64,000 bases of DNA from Hermatobates lingyangjiaoensis (GCA_026182355.1 JAPFBL010000068.1:2497001-2561000); one strand, 5' to 3'. Numbered from the stretch's first letter, positions 11,875-24,989 are shown. The notes: generated by a model from the sequence alone, not told the origin. Program-made: numbers and translations.

Positions 11875-12050
11875 ATGGACAAATATAGTTCAATGTAGAA
11901 AAGAAAGATAGAGAAATTCAAAGCACACACTTACAGTCTCTAATTTTTGGTTTGAACTATCCTCAGGAGAGATAAGAGAAGGAAAACAAGTGGTTCAGAG
12001 ATGGTTGGGTCTTTCGAAAATTAGAGACTAAGTTTGTATATATATATGTA
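11875..12050. repeat. Related Penelope tail sequences, minus then plus
   Basis: CACACTTACAGTCTCTAATTTT near 11925 is the inverted form of AAAATTAGAGACTAAG near 12017, with a pyrimidine/purine spacer between. This is a shorter, more diverged version of IR-A, ending in TATATA. Confidence 0.6.
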
Positions 12051-12255
12051 TTTATAGTTCCTGACTCCTTCTGAGTCAGCCGCGGCTGCTCGCAGGAGTA
12101 CTTCTACCTGATTACGAAGCTAGTCGAAATATTTTAGTGAGTGTTGTATGTCTTTATCCATGTTTTTCTTTTTGTATTGAGTAATCATTAGTGTTTACAA
12201 TTTTTTTTCTTTTTTCTAAGTTTCAAGTTTATCTTTCCTTCTTTCTTTCCTCCTA

Positions 12256-12256
12256 T

Positions 12257-12309
<53 letters not shown>

Positions 12310-12334
12310 ATATATATATATATATATATATATT
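12256..12334. repeat. (TC)n-(TA)n compound microsatellite
   Basis: TC repeat at about 12256-12306 runs into an AT repeat at 12308-12334. It marks the 5' edge of the nuclease remnant that follows, as in other copies in this window. Confidence 0.95.
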
Positions 12335-12344
12335 ACATAGATTA

Positions 12345-12770
12345 TGTTTTTCAATATTCAATCAAGGACAACGCAGAATGCATCAAGGCAGAAGACCAGT
12401 TCAAAATCAACATATATTACAAGAGTATCAGTACATTCAATATGATAATAAAGAACAACCTACACTTAAAACCACAACTTCAGAGAACCAGTGTAATTTA
12501 CCAATATAATTGCTTAATAGGAAACTGTGAGATCCTAAAATCAAAATACATTGGTTCAACAACAACAACCATTCAAGAAGACTTACAATGCATCTGTCTG
12601 CTGGAGCCCCAAAGGAACATGCCATAAATGAAAATAAAACCCAACTGACTAGAAAAATGCTGGTGAAAAACACTGAAGTTTTATACCATGAAAATGATCA
12701 CAATAGACTATAAATTGCTGAAGCCCTTAAGATAATAGAACTAAAACCAAATATGAACAACTAAACCACA
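12345..12770 (+). pseudogene. Penelope-like GIY-YIG endonuclease remnant
   Basis: The frame reads through a linker (CIKAEDQ, IYYKS) into VIYQYNCLIGNCEI, then KSKYIGSTTTTIQ, the YIG half of the nuclease core, followed after a frameshift near 12585 by the remains of HLSAGAPK and then LTRKML. Further on, IAEALKIIELKP carries the expected catalytic Glu; a stop lies just before it. Order and residues parallel the 59.2-60.0 kb copy, so both are one family. The reverse transcriptase is missing: the copy is truncated at the (TA)n tract. Confidence 0.85.
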
Positions 12771-13267
12771 GTATTCAACAGGACGTTAAAACTATATTCT
12801 AGAGCAACGTAGGAGCACAAACCAAGATTGAAGACCCAACAGATGGAACCTAGAGACATTTTATGAAGTTAAGTGGTACACCTGATTATGACAGGTGGCT
12901 AAAACTGCTTCAAAAAAAATGTTTATTTTGGTGATAAAATTATTTCTGGATGTTATGTAAGATTATAGTGTTAATTTAAGATATATATAAATATAATACA
13001 GAGAGAGAGAGTGGGAGGAAAGAAAGAAGGAAAGATAGACTTGAAACTCTAAACACTTGATAGATAGAAAAAAGAAAAAAAAAGTGTAAACACTAATGAT
13101 TTTCAATAATTGTGGTAAACACTCTGCTTTCATTTTCAGAAAAAAGTGATAATACATAGTGATAAAGAAAAAAAAGATTCACAGAACTCATACAAAGTGA
13201 TCTCTGAACCGTTTTACTTCTTCATGTTTGTGTAATCTTCATTTTTCCTGAAGGCAGCATGTTCAAT

Positions 13268-13440
13268 CCAAACCACAGTTAGAAATCAGAAAAAAGTCTA
13301 AGATTTTCAACTATGGCAAACCATCTTCATCAGAGTCAAATCTCAACTGAGAATCAAATCTCTGTTGAGATTATATTCTGATGAAGACAGTTTGTTATGG
13401 TTGAATAATCTTAGTCTTTTTTCTCATTCTTACAGTTTGG
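13268..13440. repeat. Fold-back pair of Penelope 3' ends (IR-B)
   Basis: The arm 13268-13352 is the inverted, diverged copy of 13360-13440. Both contain CTGATGAAGA...GTTGAA(A/T)A followed by ATCTTAGTCTTTTTT-like and CAGTTTGG sequence. The hinge lies about 15-20 bases before CTGATGA, at CTCAACTGAG, the same place as in the pairs at 48.8 and 60.5 kb. Confidence 0.85.
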
Positions 13441-14470
13441 ACGTTGATTTTTATTTCATGTGTTTATTGTGAAATCTTGTTATTCATGATTTTAATGAAT
13501 TCGTCTACATACATGCCATACCTGTTACAAACATACTTATTACTCTATTCAATCTATATGTAACAACCAGGATTGATTATATTTAAAGGTGTCGTAGTAA
13601 TGCCGTCAATGGACACAAGTTGTCCTTAGAGGCTAGAACATTCGGTAGCTAGTTACCTCTAGGACGGTGACGGCTGCAGTGTAGTCCCTCTTCGTGAGGT
13701 ACTGCTCTAGGGAAGACTCGTCCTTTTCTTTGGTGCTGGCTACTTGTACTGCAGGTCGACTTCGGGACAGAATCTAGACAAACGTTTTTGTATAAAACAG
13801 GGATATTTTGAATATTTTAATCTGCTAAATAATAAAATAGAGTAGGCCCTGAAAATTTTTGTGAATATTAATTAAACATTAAGATAATATTAGTTAAAAT
13901 ATTAATCATGTTAATATTAATTAAAATTTGTCATTAAATTCCATAGAAATATTCATAAAAACTATTTAACATTTACAAAATTAATCTATTACTCTATATG
14001 AAAGTTTAAATGAGAGTTGTTCTATGGTTCTTATGCGAGTTCGTATCTTGCTCTGACCGTTGATTTTTCTTATGAGAAAACACTGTTTGTATTTTCTTTA
14101 CAAATTAAAATTATGGCTACTGACGTTAAGTTTACTGATTTAATAAGCACTCTATGTTTTACTGTAAGTTACTATTTAGTTTGTACTAAATTTGGGAAAC
14201 TGTAGGAAAGAGCTTCACATAAAAAAATAACTGATAAAAAGCAACGTGTTTGGAGTATTCAGTTAAAGATATTGCAAATAAATCATGCCATACCTGTAAC
14301 ACTTCTTTCATTTATTTTGTTAAGAAATATACCCTATATTAATATAATGTTATGGATCATATCTAGTTGAAATATGAGTGCAGCAGATCTCCAGTGCCTC
14401 AAGCGCCACTGACTCTCAATTATAAATTATAGATAACAGTGACATCAATCCAAATTCGATTCGATTGCTT
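13441..14470. other. No gene; GC-richer patch at 13580-13790
   Basis: The patch 13580-13790 is clearly less A+T-rich (GACGGTGACGGCTGCAGTG near 13660) and bounded by A+T-rich DNA. It may be an unidentified repeat. A 62-codon plus-strand frame at 14017-14205 has no recognised homology. Confidence 0.4.
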
Positions 14471-14476
14471 TTTTAG

Positions 14477-14717
14477 TGTCAGGGCTGGCCGTAGGAAGGT
14501 GCGGGGTTAGGGATAACTCAACCAATGCGGGTTCTCCACACTCACAAAGTATTATATATATAAAAAAAACTGTATATTGAGAGGGTATTAAAAATAAAAA
14601 TGAACGGTTACGGTAGCTCTTGTCTGAGATCAATATCGTCGTCCGCAGGGGCCCCACAAGCTCGGAAACCAGGGCGGTTGCCTCGGTTAGCCCTAGCCAA
14701 AGGACGGTTCCGCCAAA
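14477..14717. mobile_element. Probable hAT-like transposon ends
   Basis: The left side starts CAGGGCTGGCCGTAGG, close to the CAGGGCCGGCCC-type terminus of a hAT subgroup. The right side has GGGGCCCCACAAGCTCGG and GGGCGGTTGCCTCGG, typical subterminal GC-rich motifs of the same group. The exact right end and an 8-bp duplication are not evident. Non-autonomous and decayed. Confidence 0.45.
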
Positions 14718-15072
14718 AAAAAATCAGCACAGTTGATGTGGTATTCACTGCTTCGTAGTATGTTTAAAAGAAGCTCAATAATAGAAACTCATTTTGTTGA
14801 GTTTGTACAAGAAGTCCTTTGAATTTGATCTGAAAAATTGTATGAACTCCGGACTATTGGTTTCTTTCGACCTTCAGTCTTTAAAATGTGAGGTATTCAT
14901 TAAAGATCTTTACCAGAGTAAACTAGAGTAAGATACGATTTAATACACTCAACATGGAATCAACGTAATGTAATTAATTTTAAGTTATCAATTAAAAATT
15001 AGAGCTTATATGTTCAGTTGTTGTAAACTGCAATTATTGGTTTTAATAATTAGGACTAAAGGGGTTTCTTTT

Positions 15073-15540
15073 CTTGGAGTCATAATGATCCACTTCACTT
15101 AGATCACTCTATTTTGCTGAGGATGTTAATGATTCACTTCTTCCTTAGAGTCTTCATGATTCACCTCACTACAAGTTCTAACTCGATTAGTATCCTAATG
15201 ATCCACTTCGCTTAGATCACCAATGTGCTACTTATGTTGGGGTTCTTCTGATCCACTTCACTTAGATCACCAATGTTCTACTTTGCTTGGATCACCAAGA
15301 TACTACACTACTTAGCTGAGAATGTTAATGATTCACTTCTTTCTTAAAGTCTTCTTGATTCACCTCACTTCAAGTTCCAACTCGATTACGGTCCTAATGA
15401 CTCACTTCGCTTAGGTCACTAAAATTCTTCTTCATCCTACTTCACTAATCATGATCACTCAGACCTAATGACCGACTTCATGCAGATTTCCAATGAATAA
15501 CTTTGCTTAGAAGACTAAAATCATATTTCGACTGAACTCA
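15073..15540. repeat. Decayed minisatellite, TGATYCACTTC units
   Basis: A unit of roughly 33 bases built on ATGATYCACTTCRCTTAGATCAC recurs many times with drift. A higher-order period of about 200 bases is visible: 15118-15220 and 15321-15419 match closely, both running from GAGRATGTTAATGATTCACTTC to a TTAGRTCAC end. The array is degenerate and sits in otherwise plain DNA. Confidence 0.85.
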
Positions 15541-15819
15541 ACAATGGCTATAGAGGAATAGTAAGACGTAATGTTTGTATGATCCTATAGTTGTGAAAAT
15601 TAGTTGTAGGAAAGAGTAATAGCGTTGTTAAAATTCAAAGGAAGACATATAAATATTTCATTTAGAAATGAAGTAATATTTCACAAGTACTTAGAACTAA
15701 ACCTTGAATAAAGCGAGATAAAAAAAGGAACCAAAACTAAAAAACAAACATAGCTTGTTAATAAGAATTTAAAATTATATAAATTAAATATGTAATATAT
15801 AATAAAAATTAAATATTAT

Positions 15820-16600
15820 ATAATACTTATATATATATATATTTTATATACAGTATATATACATATGTATTATATACAAAATATATGTATTATATGCAGG
15901 GCCTGCAGGATTCTCAATTGCTTTTTTCTTTTATATAAGCAAGGTAGCGTCAATTAGAGGGATTAAGGTTGTTTGCTCTTAGATGGGAGGGCGGGGGGAG
16001 TGACCTAAGAGGTTGCTGTTATTACCTGGGTCGGGTCTATTTGGCCTTGTGTCCCAAATAAATTTAGGCTCCTACGGTTATCTGCCATTCTTTTTGCCAA
16101 CTATGATTATGTTTTTAATAATATGTGCTTATAAGAAGGACTGCTACCAAATTCACAAATATGGTATATATATATATATATATATATATATTATCAAAAG
16201 AAAAACGATCCACAAAGGACAACAAATGTTTCACAGTAAACTATAGATACAGAGTAAAGGGACGAACACACCTGCAGTCTCTAATTTCCTGTTGAACCGT
16301 CCTTTTTGGATAACTTTCTTTATGATAACACACACACACACATATATATATATATTGTGTCTTTCGTGTGTGTCTTTATTTGTTTTTCTCTTTCCTGTGT
16401 GAACTCTATATATATATATTTATGTAAGATACAAAATACAAAAACTTACTAAAAACTACAATAACATAAAACTGAACAAAACACTTCCTAATATAGGTAT
16501 TTGAAAAATACTAAAAGTAAATATAGAGTTGAGTTTGTGTGTTTTACGTAGTTCACTGATAGTTTTCCATAATCGCTTATATATATATATATATATAATA
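15820..16600. repeat. TA-rich block with Penelope tail fragments
   Basis: (TA)n tracts lie at about 15829-15860, 16165-16190, 16341-16354 and 16577-16597. Between them, 16240-16330 (CACCTGCAGTCTCTAATTT...) resembles the tail sequence near 11.93 kb in minus orientation. 15897-16070 contains AGGGCCTGCAGG and a G-rich run of possible hAT origin, not proven. Confidence 0.5.
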
Positions 16601-17099
16601 TTTAAAAGCTGCCTTTCATTGACACACTTCTAACTAAACTATGTATATATTATGATTTAATAAGTTTTGTACGAAGTCTTTACTTTTCTCATTAATCCTA
16701 AAGGAAAAATAAGATTGGCAGTTTTTTTTTTCCTATGACATAGGACATGCTATGACATAGCATTATTATTTTTTATCAATAAGAACACAAAATAAAACAC
16801 ATTGCGGTTTTTCTATATTTTCTTTTCCATTAAAACTTCCTTAACTAATGCCTTTTTTACTATGTTGTACGATCAGTATTTTTCAATCCTCAAAGAATTT
16901 CAAATATATCTTTAGAAGATTTTATTTTGCAAAAACCATAGACAGTAAAAATCTAAAAATTACTCTCGAAAAATACTAAATCCTCTCTATAAATATTAAA
17001 ATAAACATATAAATACTTAAGACGTACATAAATGATAATCTACATAACATTCTTGAAACATGGTAGCATTTGAAAAGTAGAATGGTTTGCTAAATTACG

Positions 17100-17300
17100 A
17101 GGTAAAGCTAATAAAAGGGACAGCTTTCGCTAATAGTGAGAATGAAGTGGTGGAGGGCTTACCATTGTGGGAAGCAAAGGTTGGACTGTTGTTGGTCGAC
17201 TGGTTGCTAGGAGACGGGCGCGCAGACGTCCAGCTACCACTCTGCACCATTAACCTCCCAAAAGCCTGCCAATCTTATCTTATCAACCAACAACTTACTG
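17100..17300. other. GC-richer islet with G-to-C skew switch
   Basis: 17161-17220 holds about 24 G and 9 C; 17221-17280 holds about 24 C and 7 G. The switch lies near 17220 at GACGGGCGCGCAGACGTCC. The frame through it (17087-17317) is not recognised as a protein. Confidence 0.6.
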
Positions 17301-18785
17301 CAAATTTATATACATAAACCAACAGCTTTCTCTTGTGGTTTTCCAATCGAATATTGATTCTTATTCAATGCAATATAATTGTTTAGCTTTATCAGGATTT
17401 AATAGTTTTGCTTTAAAAGGCGTATCATTATCAGTGGTTATTAGCTTCGTCCCAAGTTGAATATTAGCCAAAGCTTGATCTATCTGCCAATAGATGACGT
17501 GCTCTCAAGTAAAGATGTCAGTCCAATGGTATTTGTCTCAGTTACCATCTTTGTGGTCTTGTCTTATGATAGATGTTATAGCAGACAACACAAGTATGTC
17601 CTCACATAGTCACATGCTGTGGTACTAGGATAACTTCCCTGATGGCCAGGCCACTACTCTCTGGTAGTGTAATGTCACCTCCAGTCAGTTTTACGAATGC
17701 GTACAAGTAAATCTGCAAGAGTTAAGGTAACCAACCCCTCGAGTCACCTAGCCAAACGTTCCTTTCTTAGTGTTAAAGTATTATTAATTGTTCAAAAAAA
17801 TATTACTACTACACCTAAAATTATAAAAAAAAATGTTTTTTCTTTTCTGTGCCTATTTGGGTCTAAAAACCTCAAGAAAACTGTAAACATCTAAAAATCG
17901 TGTTTAACATTTGCCTACATTTCCATATTGACCTCACAATGATGCTGATATTTTTACCAGCAAGTTTATATTATTGCTTAGCATATTATTATTTACCAAC
18001 AGACCTGATAATTTCTGAATTTTGACTTCTAAACAATTGTAGCTCTTTCATTCGGAGCTGCTAGTTACTAATCAAAATCTTCGCAAAAAAAAAACTTAAA
18101 GCTCTTCAAGACTTCTTTTTGCACTGGCAAGTAAGAGCAGTAATACTTTAAAGGCTAGGGTTGCAATCACAATCAAAGAGTGGTGTAATTAATGCAAGGA
18201 AAACCACAAATATTAAAGAAAACAGGAATAAAGAAACGCTTTCACTTACTGACGCTTTCAAGAGAGACTAACCTCAAATAGATGAAGAGGACAGTCAGGT
18301 TATATAGAAGCAAAGCAAAAGTGTTGAAAAAAGAGCCGGTAAAAGACGAGTTATAACAATACAAGTAAAGTCTAGTGGTTAGAGTGGTGGCCACTAAACC
18401 TTAGTCAGTAAAAAGTTAACTTTAGTTCAAGTACTTTCCTAATGATCTCTACTATAAAGAAACTTGTGTTGCGAAATGTAAACTGTTAATGATTGTTGTT
18501 GGTATTTTAGTAACTGGCGAAAATGTGACACTGCATGTAGATGATCAATGACCCATTCATCTACTACTAAAACCAGTACTTCTTCAAAGACTTTACAATT
18601 GAGAGGACTCATACGTAAAAGTGCTTTCAAACAATTAGTTTTCAATCAATTCAAAGACTAGGCCAACAAACCTGCTACCCCCTCTCCGAGTATTCGGTAG
18701 ACAAGGAGCATTCTGTAAAGACCTACGATCTACTATTGGAGAATTTTTTATATGATACATTTGAAAGATTGCAAATGAAAAATGG
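17301..18785. other. No gene seen; weak tRNA-like patch at 18375
   Basis: GTCTAGTGGTTAGAGTGG (18370s) with TTTAGTTCAAGTACTTT (18420s) faintly resembles A- and B-boxes, perhaps an old SINE head. The rest shows nothing recognisable. Confidence 0.35.
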
Positions 18786-19443
18786 TACAGGTTGAAACTC
18801 CCTAATCCGGCAACCACTGGACCTTAGACTTGCCGGACCACTGAAAATTTCCGAACTGTAGTTGGACTTTAAAACACCCGTTTTATATATGTACTTACTC
18901 TGCATTATGCTGCACAAGTGTAGCTGTAACATTATTTTGGTATATTGTATGAAACTACCATATATTTACAGAAGTATATAGAAAATCACGTTGAAAGAAT
19001 ACTTATGCATTTATTTTTACAACTAGACAAGCAGATAAACTGTAAAGAAAATCTAGAATATATCATAACCAGTAAGTGCTACAAAATTATATAAAATGAC
19101 GAAATGTTACAATACTGTACCTGTGCAACAATGGTATTCACCTGGAAGTAAGGATATATAAAATAAGATGAGGAAAAACAAAACAAAAGTTAAACGTGCA
19201 CAATATATTCAGTTTTAAAGAAAATGATTAAAAAAAATTAAAAGTAAAGAAAGTAACCATGGTAAATGAAAAATCAAACAATAAAGTATATGTATGGTAC
19301 ACTTATGTCATTATTACGGCATGGGTACCCGGCACAGGTACATTCAGATGCTGCAACTCCAAGTTACATTTGGAACAAAAACCTTGCCAGTTTACATGTA
19401 TTGCCGGACAAATGAATAGCGGATTAAGGAGGGTCAACCTGTA
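18786..19443. mobile_element. Non-autonomous pogo/Tigger-like transposon
   Basis: The element at 18788-19441 has inverted termini: left CAGGTTGAAACTCCCTAATC, right (in reverse) CAGGTTGACCCTCCTTAATC, about 21 of the first 24 bases agreeing. It is flanked by TA on both sides (18786-18787 and 19442-19443), the target used by Tc1/mariner-pogo transposases. The termini match the Tigger/pogo consensus from memory (CCTTAATCCGG). At 654 bp it has no transposase frame, so it would depend on an autonomous relative. Confidence 0.85.
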
Positions 19444-19804
19444 CCAGTAGAGTCTTCATGCTATCGTGAAACCGTGACTTGATAAGCAGGGGTTCTACGA
19501 CAGTGTATGCAATCATGATTAGTATCCTGAGCTCAGCTTGACGAGGTACATACAGAACTGCTTTCAGAACATGTTATTAATGCACTGATTCACCTATCTG
19601 ATGGCTCATTTCACAGATTTGTTGTTTATGTTGTCGCATTAATTTGAACTGCTTTACTTTGATGACAGGTGTCAATTATTCAGCTAATCAGCAGAAACTC
19701 TGCATATGAGGCGATTAGCAACGTCTTTTATGAAACAAAACAAACCTTTGTTTTGAGATTGATTGATTGATGAACAAAGTTTCATGTTTAATGGAGCAAA
19801 TCAA

Positions 19805-20090
19805 TATGACAGGGGTCAGGGGTTTATACGTGCTGGCCTCTGGACTTGTAGATCCGGAGTTCAATACCTGCTCTGGCCTTCGTTTTATTCATGCAGGAGT
19901 TAAAAAAGTTTGATCATAAATCTCTTGGAGAGTAAGTTATGCCTGTAAGTACCTAAGCTTTTTGGTCATACCGCAGAGTACTTTAATCCGTCGGTCCCAT
20001 GCGTGTACGAAGTCAGGTACTTGTTAAAGATCTCTACTCTAAATACACTTGACTTAAGAAAAACTTTGGGTTTGTAAAAGTAGAATGTTC
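19805..20090 (+). mobile_element. tRNA-derived SINE, diverged copy
   Basis: Same order as the 29.39-kb copy: a B-box-like GGAGTTCAATACC, then TTTATTCATGCAGGAGT, TTAATCCGTCGGTCCCATGC, GTGTACGAAGTCAGGT and CTACTCTAAATACACTTGA. The A-box is poorly preserved and the tail after 20060 is lost. Clearly older than the copies at 4.1 and 29.4 kb. Confidence 0.8.
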
Positions 20091-20129
20091 ATTGTGGTAA
20101 GGGCCACTGTAACTTGACATCAATATTAT

Positions 20130-23100
20130 GCATAGGACGCCTGGAGGCTTTGGTCGCACAATCACAACTCGATCTTAACCCTTGGAGGCTTTATTGTCAT
20201 GATTTTTATGACTCATTAGTATAAATGCTGTTAGCGACAATATATTTTGTTATACCCATCACAAAGAAAAAAAAGCAGGTGTTGAAAAAAGCCTTTTTGA
20301 CTTCTCTATTGTATCAAGGAAAATAATTTTTCTTAAAGCATCAATTTTTATCATGAATTTAAAATTTGTAGCAGAAAAAGTTAAAAGCAATAGATTTTAA
20401 GTTTAAAAGTTGTTATCTGCTTCATCAAATAAATATCTTATTAATAAAAAGTCTTCTGAAATATCTGTTTCCATTCATAAAACGCTGTTTAAAAACAGTT
20501 AATTTTTTCCGAAAAATTAATCAACTGGATAAAAAAATCTTTTTTAATAAACATAATTTGATATTTTGAAATGAAAAAATTGAAATTTCGCACAGAATCG
20601 CAATCGACATTACTTATACAACCGTGTGAATTCTACATCGGGAGTTTGTCTTCAACAGACAGGTCTCTGAGGATAGAAACACCAGGATTTCTATCTTCTG
20701 AATGGGAATGTCTGGAGTTGTTGAATTCAACGTCCTAACTTCTATATAATGTGAAACTCACTGACTGCTACAGCACGCCAACCTCCAAGTCGCTCTTAGA
20801 CGATCAATGGTTTCCGACCTCATCCAAAGTACAGACAAAATTTAACAGTAAATTTCTGAAGCAGACTTATTCTCTAGGTTAAATTTAATAAATTTACCAT
20901 ATTAGTTTTAGGAAAAAGCTATTTCAAGTTAAAAATGATTCTTATATATAGAAAGCTTATATTCTTTTATATTCTTATTATAAAAATGTCTTATAACTGG
21001 TAAAAGTAAATATGCTATTACAATTCAAGTTGTTAATGATCATATTTTTCAGAAAAATATTTTCTCTATACCATTCTTAAATATGTTAATAATACAATAT
21101 TTTTAGATTACAGGTTAAATGAAATATATATTTTACCTGAAAAACACAATGATCAATATAAACAATCAATTATTATTATTTTTCTTTTTTTATATGTCGG
21201 GGATAAGAAGGGACAAGTTTGTGTGCCTAAAAAGTAGGACAAATAAACTAAAATTATCGAGGCTCTTAACTGCAGAGAGCGGGAAGTTGAAAGCATGTCA
21301 CTACCATGGAGACATTTATGGTCATTACCATGCTTCAGCACTCCGTAGAACACTTCGAATTATTAAAACGCTGATGTTGATACGCCTACTAACAATATAC
21401 GCGTCTAATGATTTAGAATTTAAAAAAGTTGATAAGATAAATAGATATTCAGTTTTTTTTATAAACTAAACTATATTATGTAATGATATGTAATATACAT
21501 ATTGGTATAAATAGGCAGCAGATCCTCTTTTAAACAGGTATCATTAAAATTAACCGCAGTCTCGGCATTCACGATCTTAAAACTGAGAGATTCGATCCTA
21601 CGAACTAACCTCCTGCTAACAGGGTTCAACTAGAAAAGGAGTTGGCCAAGTGCCATGTTAAATTAAAATCGATGACTCATGCTTAGTTATTGATATAAAT
21701 AGATTAAAAGGATAGTACAGGTTAATATGAAGAGAAGGTCAAAGGTCAATAATGAACAAGAAACAAGCGGTTAGAATAAAAGAGTTGAAAGGTTAATGGT
21801 ATAACTGGACTAATGTTAGAATAAAAGAATATACATATTGACATGTAAAATAATTTGGAGTGGCCAACACTTAACTTTACTATAAGTAAACATAATAACA
21901 AACTTCTTGGGTACATATGTTTAATGTCCCATTCAGGCATAATATGAATGTTATCTTTTTCCTGCGTGCTGTACTCTGTTACAAGATTGCTGTAAATGTA
22001 TATTGAGAAAAAAAAAATATTTTAGTAATCAGTCAGTTTTGCATACTCAAATCAAATTGCTTCAACATCCTCCACATAATGTTCTATTTTTAGACGTTAT
22101 CTAATTTTGATCCATCAAACGGTGTGGTTTGTATCGCCCTCACAAGCTTTCAGATTGAATTATAAGTAAAAATTTTTAATTTTTTTTAAAAAAAATATTT
22201 CCTGTGGTTTTAAAAATCTGAATATATTTTTTGTTTATTGCATTTGTAACCTCAAAGATAATGCCAAATTTTTAAAACTCTGAATTGTTAGTTTAGGAGA
22301 AAAAATATAGTCTAAAAACAGCTTTTAGGCACAAAAAGTTACTTTTCCATCATGCATAATTGCTCCCAAACTATACAGCTCATCTACACTATGAGACCCA
22401 TTTTTGTGTAAGATATCAATTTGATTTCTCGAAGATTCTGGACCGTACCGTGGTAACAAACTTTGGATACACAGTCATCCTCCCACTCATACACCGACAT
22501 CATTGAAAAAACTTCATAAAACGACTTTTGAGTCCTCAAAATATGTAATTCCGTTAAATCTCAAGATCAAATTTTTTCACGATCACTGTAATTTATTTAT
22601 AGTAAAGTTGAAATGCGTATGAAATTGAAACATACATTAGTAAAATTCAATGAAGTTAAATTAATTTACTTAATCATTTATGTAGATATTCATATCAATT
22701 AAGAAAGTAATGTGACAATAATTTCAGATAAGGTCAAGAATTTAAACATTGGTTCCTTTTATAGAAGTATATTTTAAAAAAAAACACGTTGTTACTTGAG
22801 TTAAGGTTAGGTGAAACCTTAAACTCTCTGTTTGACCAGTCTTTTAATTAGAACGTCTGTTATTACGATTCTTATCTTATATGTCATAATCTTAATTGGT
22901 ACTTAGTAAAAAATTGAATTGTAGTAAGAATATTTATTGAGAAAAATAATAATTAAATAAAAGCTTAATATGATTTACGACGGAAATGATTTAAATCCAT
23001 GATTGATAACTTGATTGTTAGCTTCCATAAACAGGTGTTCTTTAGTACAGGTGTTCTCATAACCTAGCTTTTACCGAACTTATTTCTCACCGATTTCGGA

Positions 23101-24590
23101 TAATATAATCAAAAGTTATTTGTCATTTCGTCATGTCTGTTGTAACAACAATTATGTTAATTTGAAAGTATAGTTTTACATTGAAAATCGAAGGATGTTT
23201 CCTATTGGAACTGTTACTCGTTGCAAGGTAGGAGTTACTCATTTAGTTCAACTAATTATATTTTATAAAACTCTATTTAACTTATCATATATTAACTCAC
23301 TTATATTACACAGTAATAATTTTATTTAAACTAGAGAACTATTTTTGGTTTTTAATAATGTTTATAATTGTCTATAGCTATTAATAAGGTAACAGTTGGT
23401 GTCAGATTTAATGGTATACTAAAAGTGGCTGTAATTCTAGGATAATTAAAATGTCCAGTAATGTTGGACGATCAAACATTCAATATGAAGCATCGAATTT
23501 CACTTTAGTTTGTTTGAATTACGTATTAGATAATTGTATCAAAAGCAATGTTCTCAGTTACCTGGTTTAAAGTTATCTCAAACAGATAAGAAAAGCGGAT
23601 TTATGAAATATAGTTTAGATTTCCGTTTATCATTTTGCATAATTCTTTGATCAGTGATTTATTGAAGTAATTCACTTCAAGAATGGGTTGGTTAGGCCAT
23701 GTATCTTAGTACTATTACAATAAGTTGTTTAAATACGTTTAAGCTACTTAAAACATTTGATTGTGTAATATTGTGTAATACTGTGCTTCTTAAATGCCAG
23801 AATTGTATGTTAAAATGGATAGACATTAATATAAAAAATACTCAAATTTTCGTTCTAAATTAAAAGTGTAATTGTATAATAAATTTACGTCCATGATTCA
23901 ACTAAACAATTGATCAAAAACAAAAAAAATGTAAAGAAATATTCTGATGCCTTCTAAAAGACCTAAACTATTTATGCTATTCAATGAAAGTAGATTGCGA
24001 TTAATAATTTGAGGAATCTTACTTTTTCAATGTTGTTTTAAAATGACAATTTGCATATAATTAAAAGTACTCATTTAAAAAAGAAATAAATGATAACTTT
24101 AGTTCGTTAATAAATTAATTACATAACTTAATTATATTGAAATATATAGCTAATGTAAGTAATGATTTTCCTTTTTTCAACTATACTCAATCTTTAATAT
24201 AGTATATGTATTGAAACAATACTACAAGGTAAATGAAATGATTTTAATATTCTCAGTTTAATCTCAATAAACGAATTAATTTATTACAAAAATAGTAATT
24301 ATCATTGGTATAAACATAACATTGATTATCAATCACAAGTAGTATGATGAATGATAAAAATTTGACCGTATATTTGCATCAAGTAAGGATATCTTTGATA
24401 AAGAAATCCTTCGTTATTTCAGTACTAACTTATTTGTTCTTAGTTACCTTCTAGATATCACCTTCATTTTGTAAGTGCAACTGGTAAACTATGTACTCTC
24501 ATGTTACTGTCTCAGTACAATCCAATTTATCGATTTCATGTGAATGAATCTATGTCACACAAAAACAATACATATGTTTTATATGTTTAG
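20130..24590. other. Long stretch without recognised features
   Basis: A+T-rich DNA with many short frames, none recognised. Slightly GC-richer patches at 20620-20850, 21230-21360 and 22380-22510 read like diverged repeats of unknown family. The frame at 21119-21469 (116 codons) has no recognisable domain and its mirror frame is also open, so I do not call it a gene. Confidence 0.4.
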
Positions 24591-24594
24591 CCGA

Positions 24595-24985
24595 CCGCAT
24601 GTTGCCGGCCATCGCTTTGTAGTTGGATATAGTCTTCATTGTATATTTAAGAACTTGAATGATAAAATACGGATCTGAAACGTACAGATGAAACACTTAA
24701 ATTTTCAAATTATCGATACAACCATCATAAGAAGAGTGGAAGCCAAGCACAACGTCAACGCGTTGTTGCACAATAACAAGCAACCAGTATACCTAGGCTT
24801 TCAAATGTACAGGTATGTTCAGAATTTGGATAAAGATCTTTCAACCAAAAAAACAAAATTGATAAATTGTGTGTTTTGAATTTTGGCCTCTGAAGAGGAC
24901 CAGTTATTTTGTTTGAAATATCTTAAGACTTATTTCTGAATTTCCTTTTTTGATTTAGACGTTGATTTTTATTTCACGAATACAT
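24595..24985 (+). pseudogene. Penelope-like element 3' end, nuclease C-terminus
   Basis: The frame 24688-24879 reads NFQIIDTTIIRRVEAKHN then NNKQPVYL, which fits the end of Penelope GIY-YIG domains (F-I-D... E-L-I-N-P-LN pattern), though the usual catalytic Glu context is blurred. It is followed by CTGAAGAGGACC...GTTTGAAATATCTTAAGAC (about 24890-24935), the ribozyme-like 3' motif, and GACGTTGATTTTTATTTCACG, the same tail as at 13.44 kb. At 24604-24617 GCCGGCCATCGCTT is shared exactly with the 47.5-kb satellite. Confidence 0.6.
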
Positions 24986-24989
24986 TGTA

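Larger units (their letters stand above)
12170..13110. mobile_element. Penelope-like copy flanked by inverted repeats
   Basis: About 12175-12270 (AATCATTAGTGTTTACA, poly-T, AAGTTTCAAGT..., CT-rich) is the inverted counterpart of about 12996-13105 (GA-rich, ACTTGAAACT, poly-A, TGTAAACACTAATGATT). Between them lie (TC)n, (TA)n and the nuclease remnant listed separately. Inverted terminal sequences are a known arrangement of Penelope elements, whose pseudo-LTRs can be direct or inverted. A degenerate ribozyme-like CTGATTACGAAGCTAGTCGAAA lies at about 12109. Confidence 0.75.

Noticed and set aside
12437..12673. 78-codon minus-strand frame
   Set aside because: It is the antisense of the Penelope nuclease remnant on the plus strand; the same holds for 59700-59954.
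21119..21469. 116-codon plus-strand frame
   Set aside because: A mirror frame is open, and poly-T supplies much of its length; more likely a diverged repeat.
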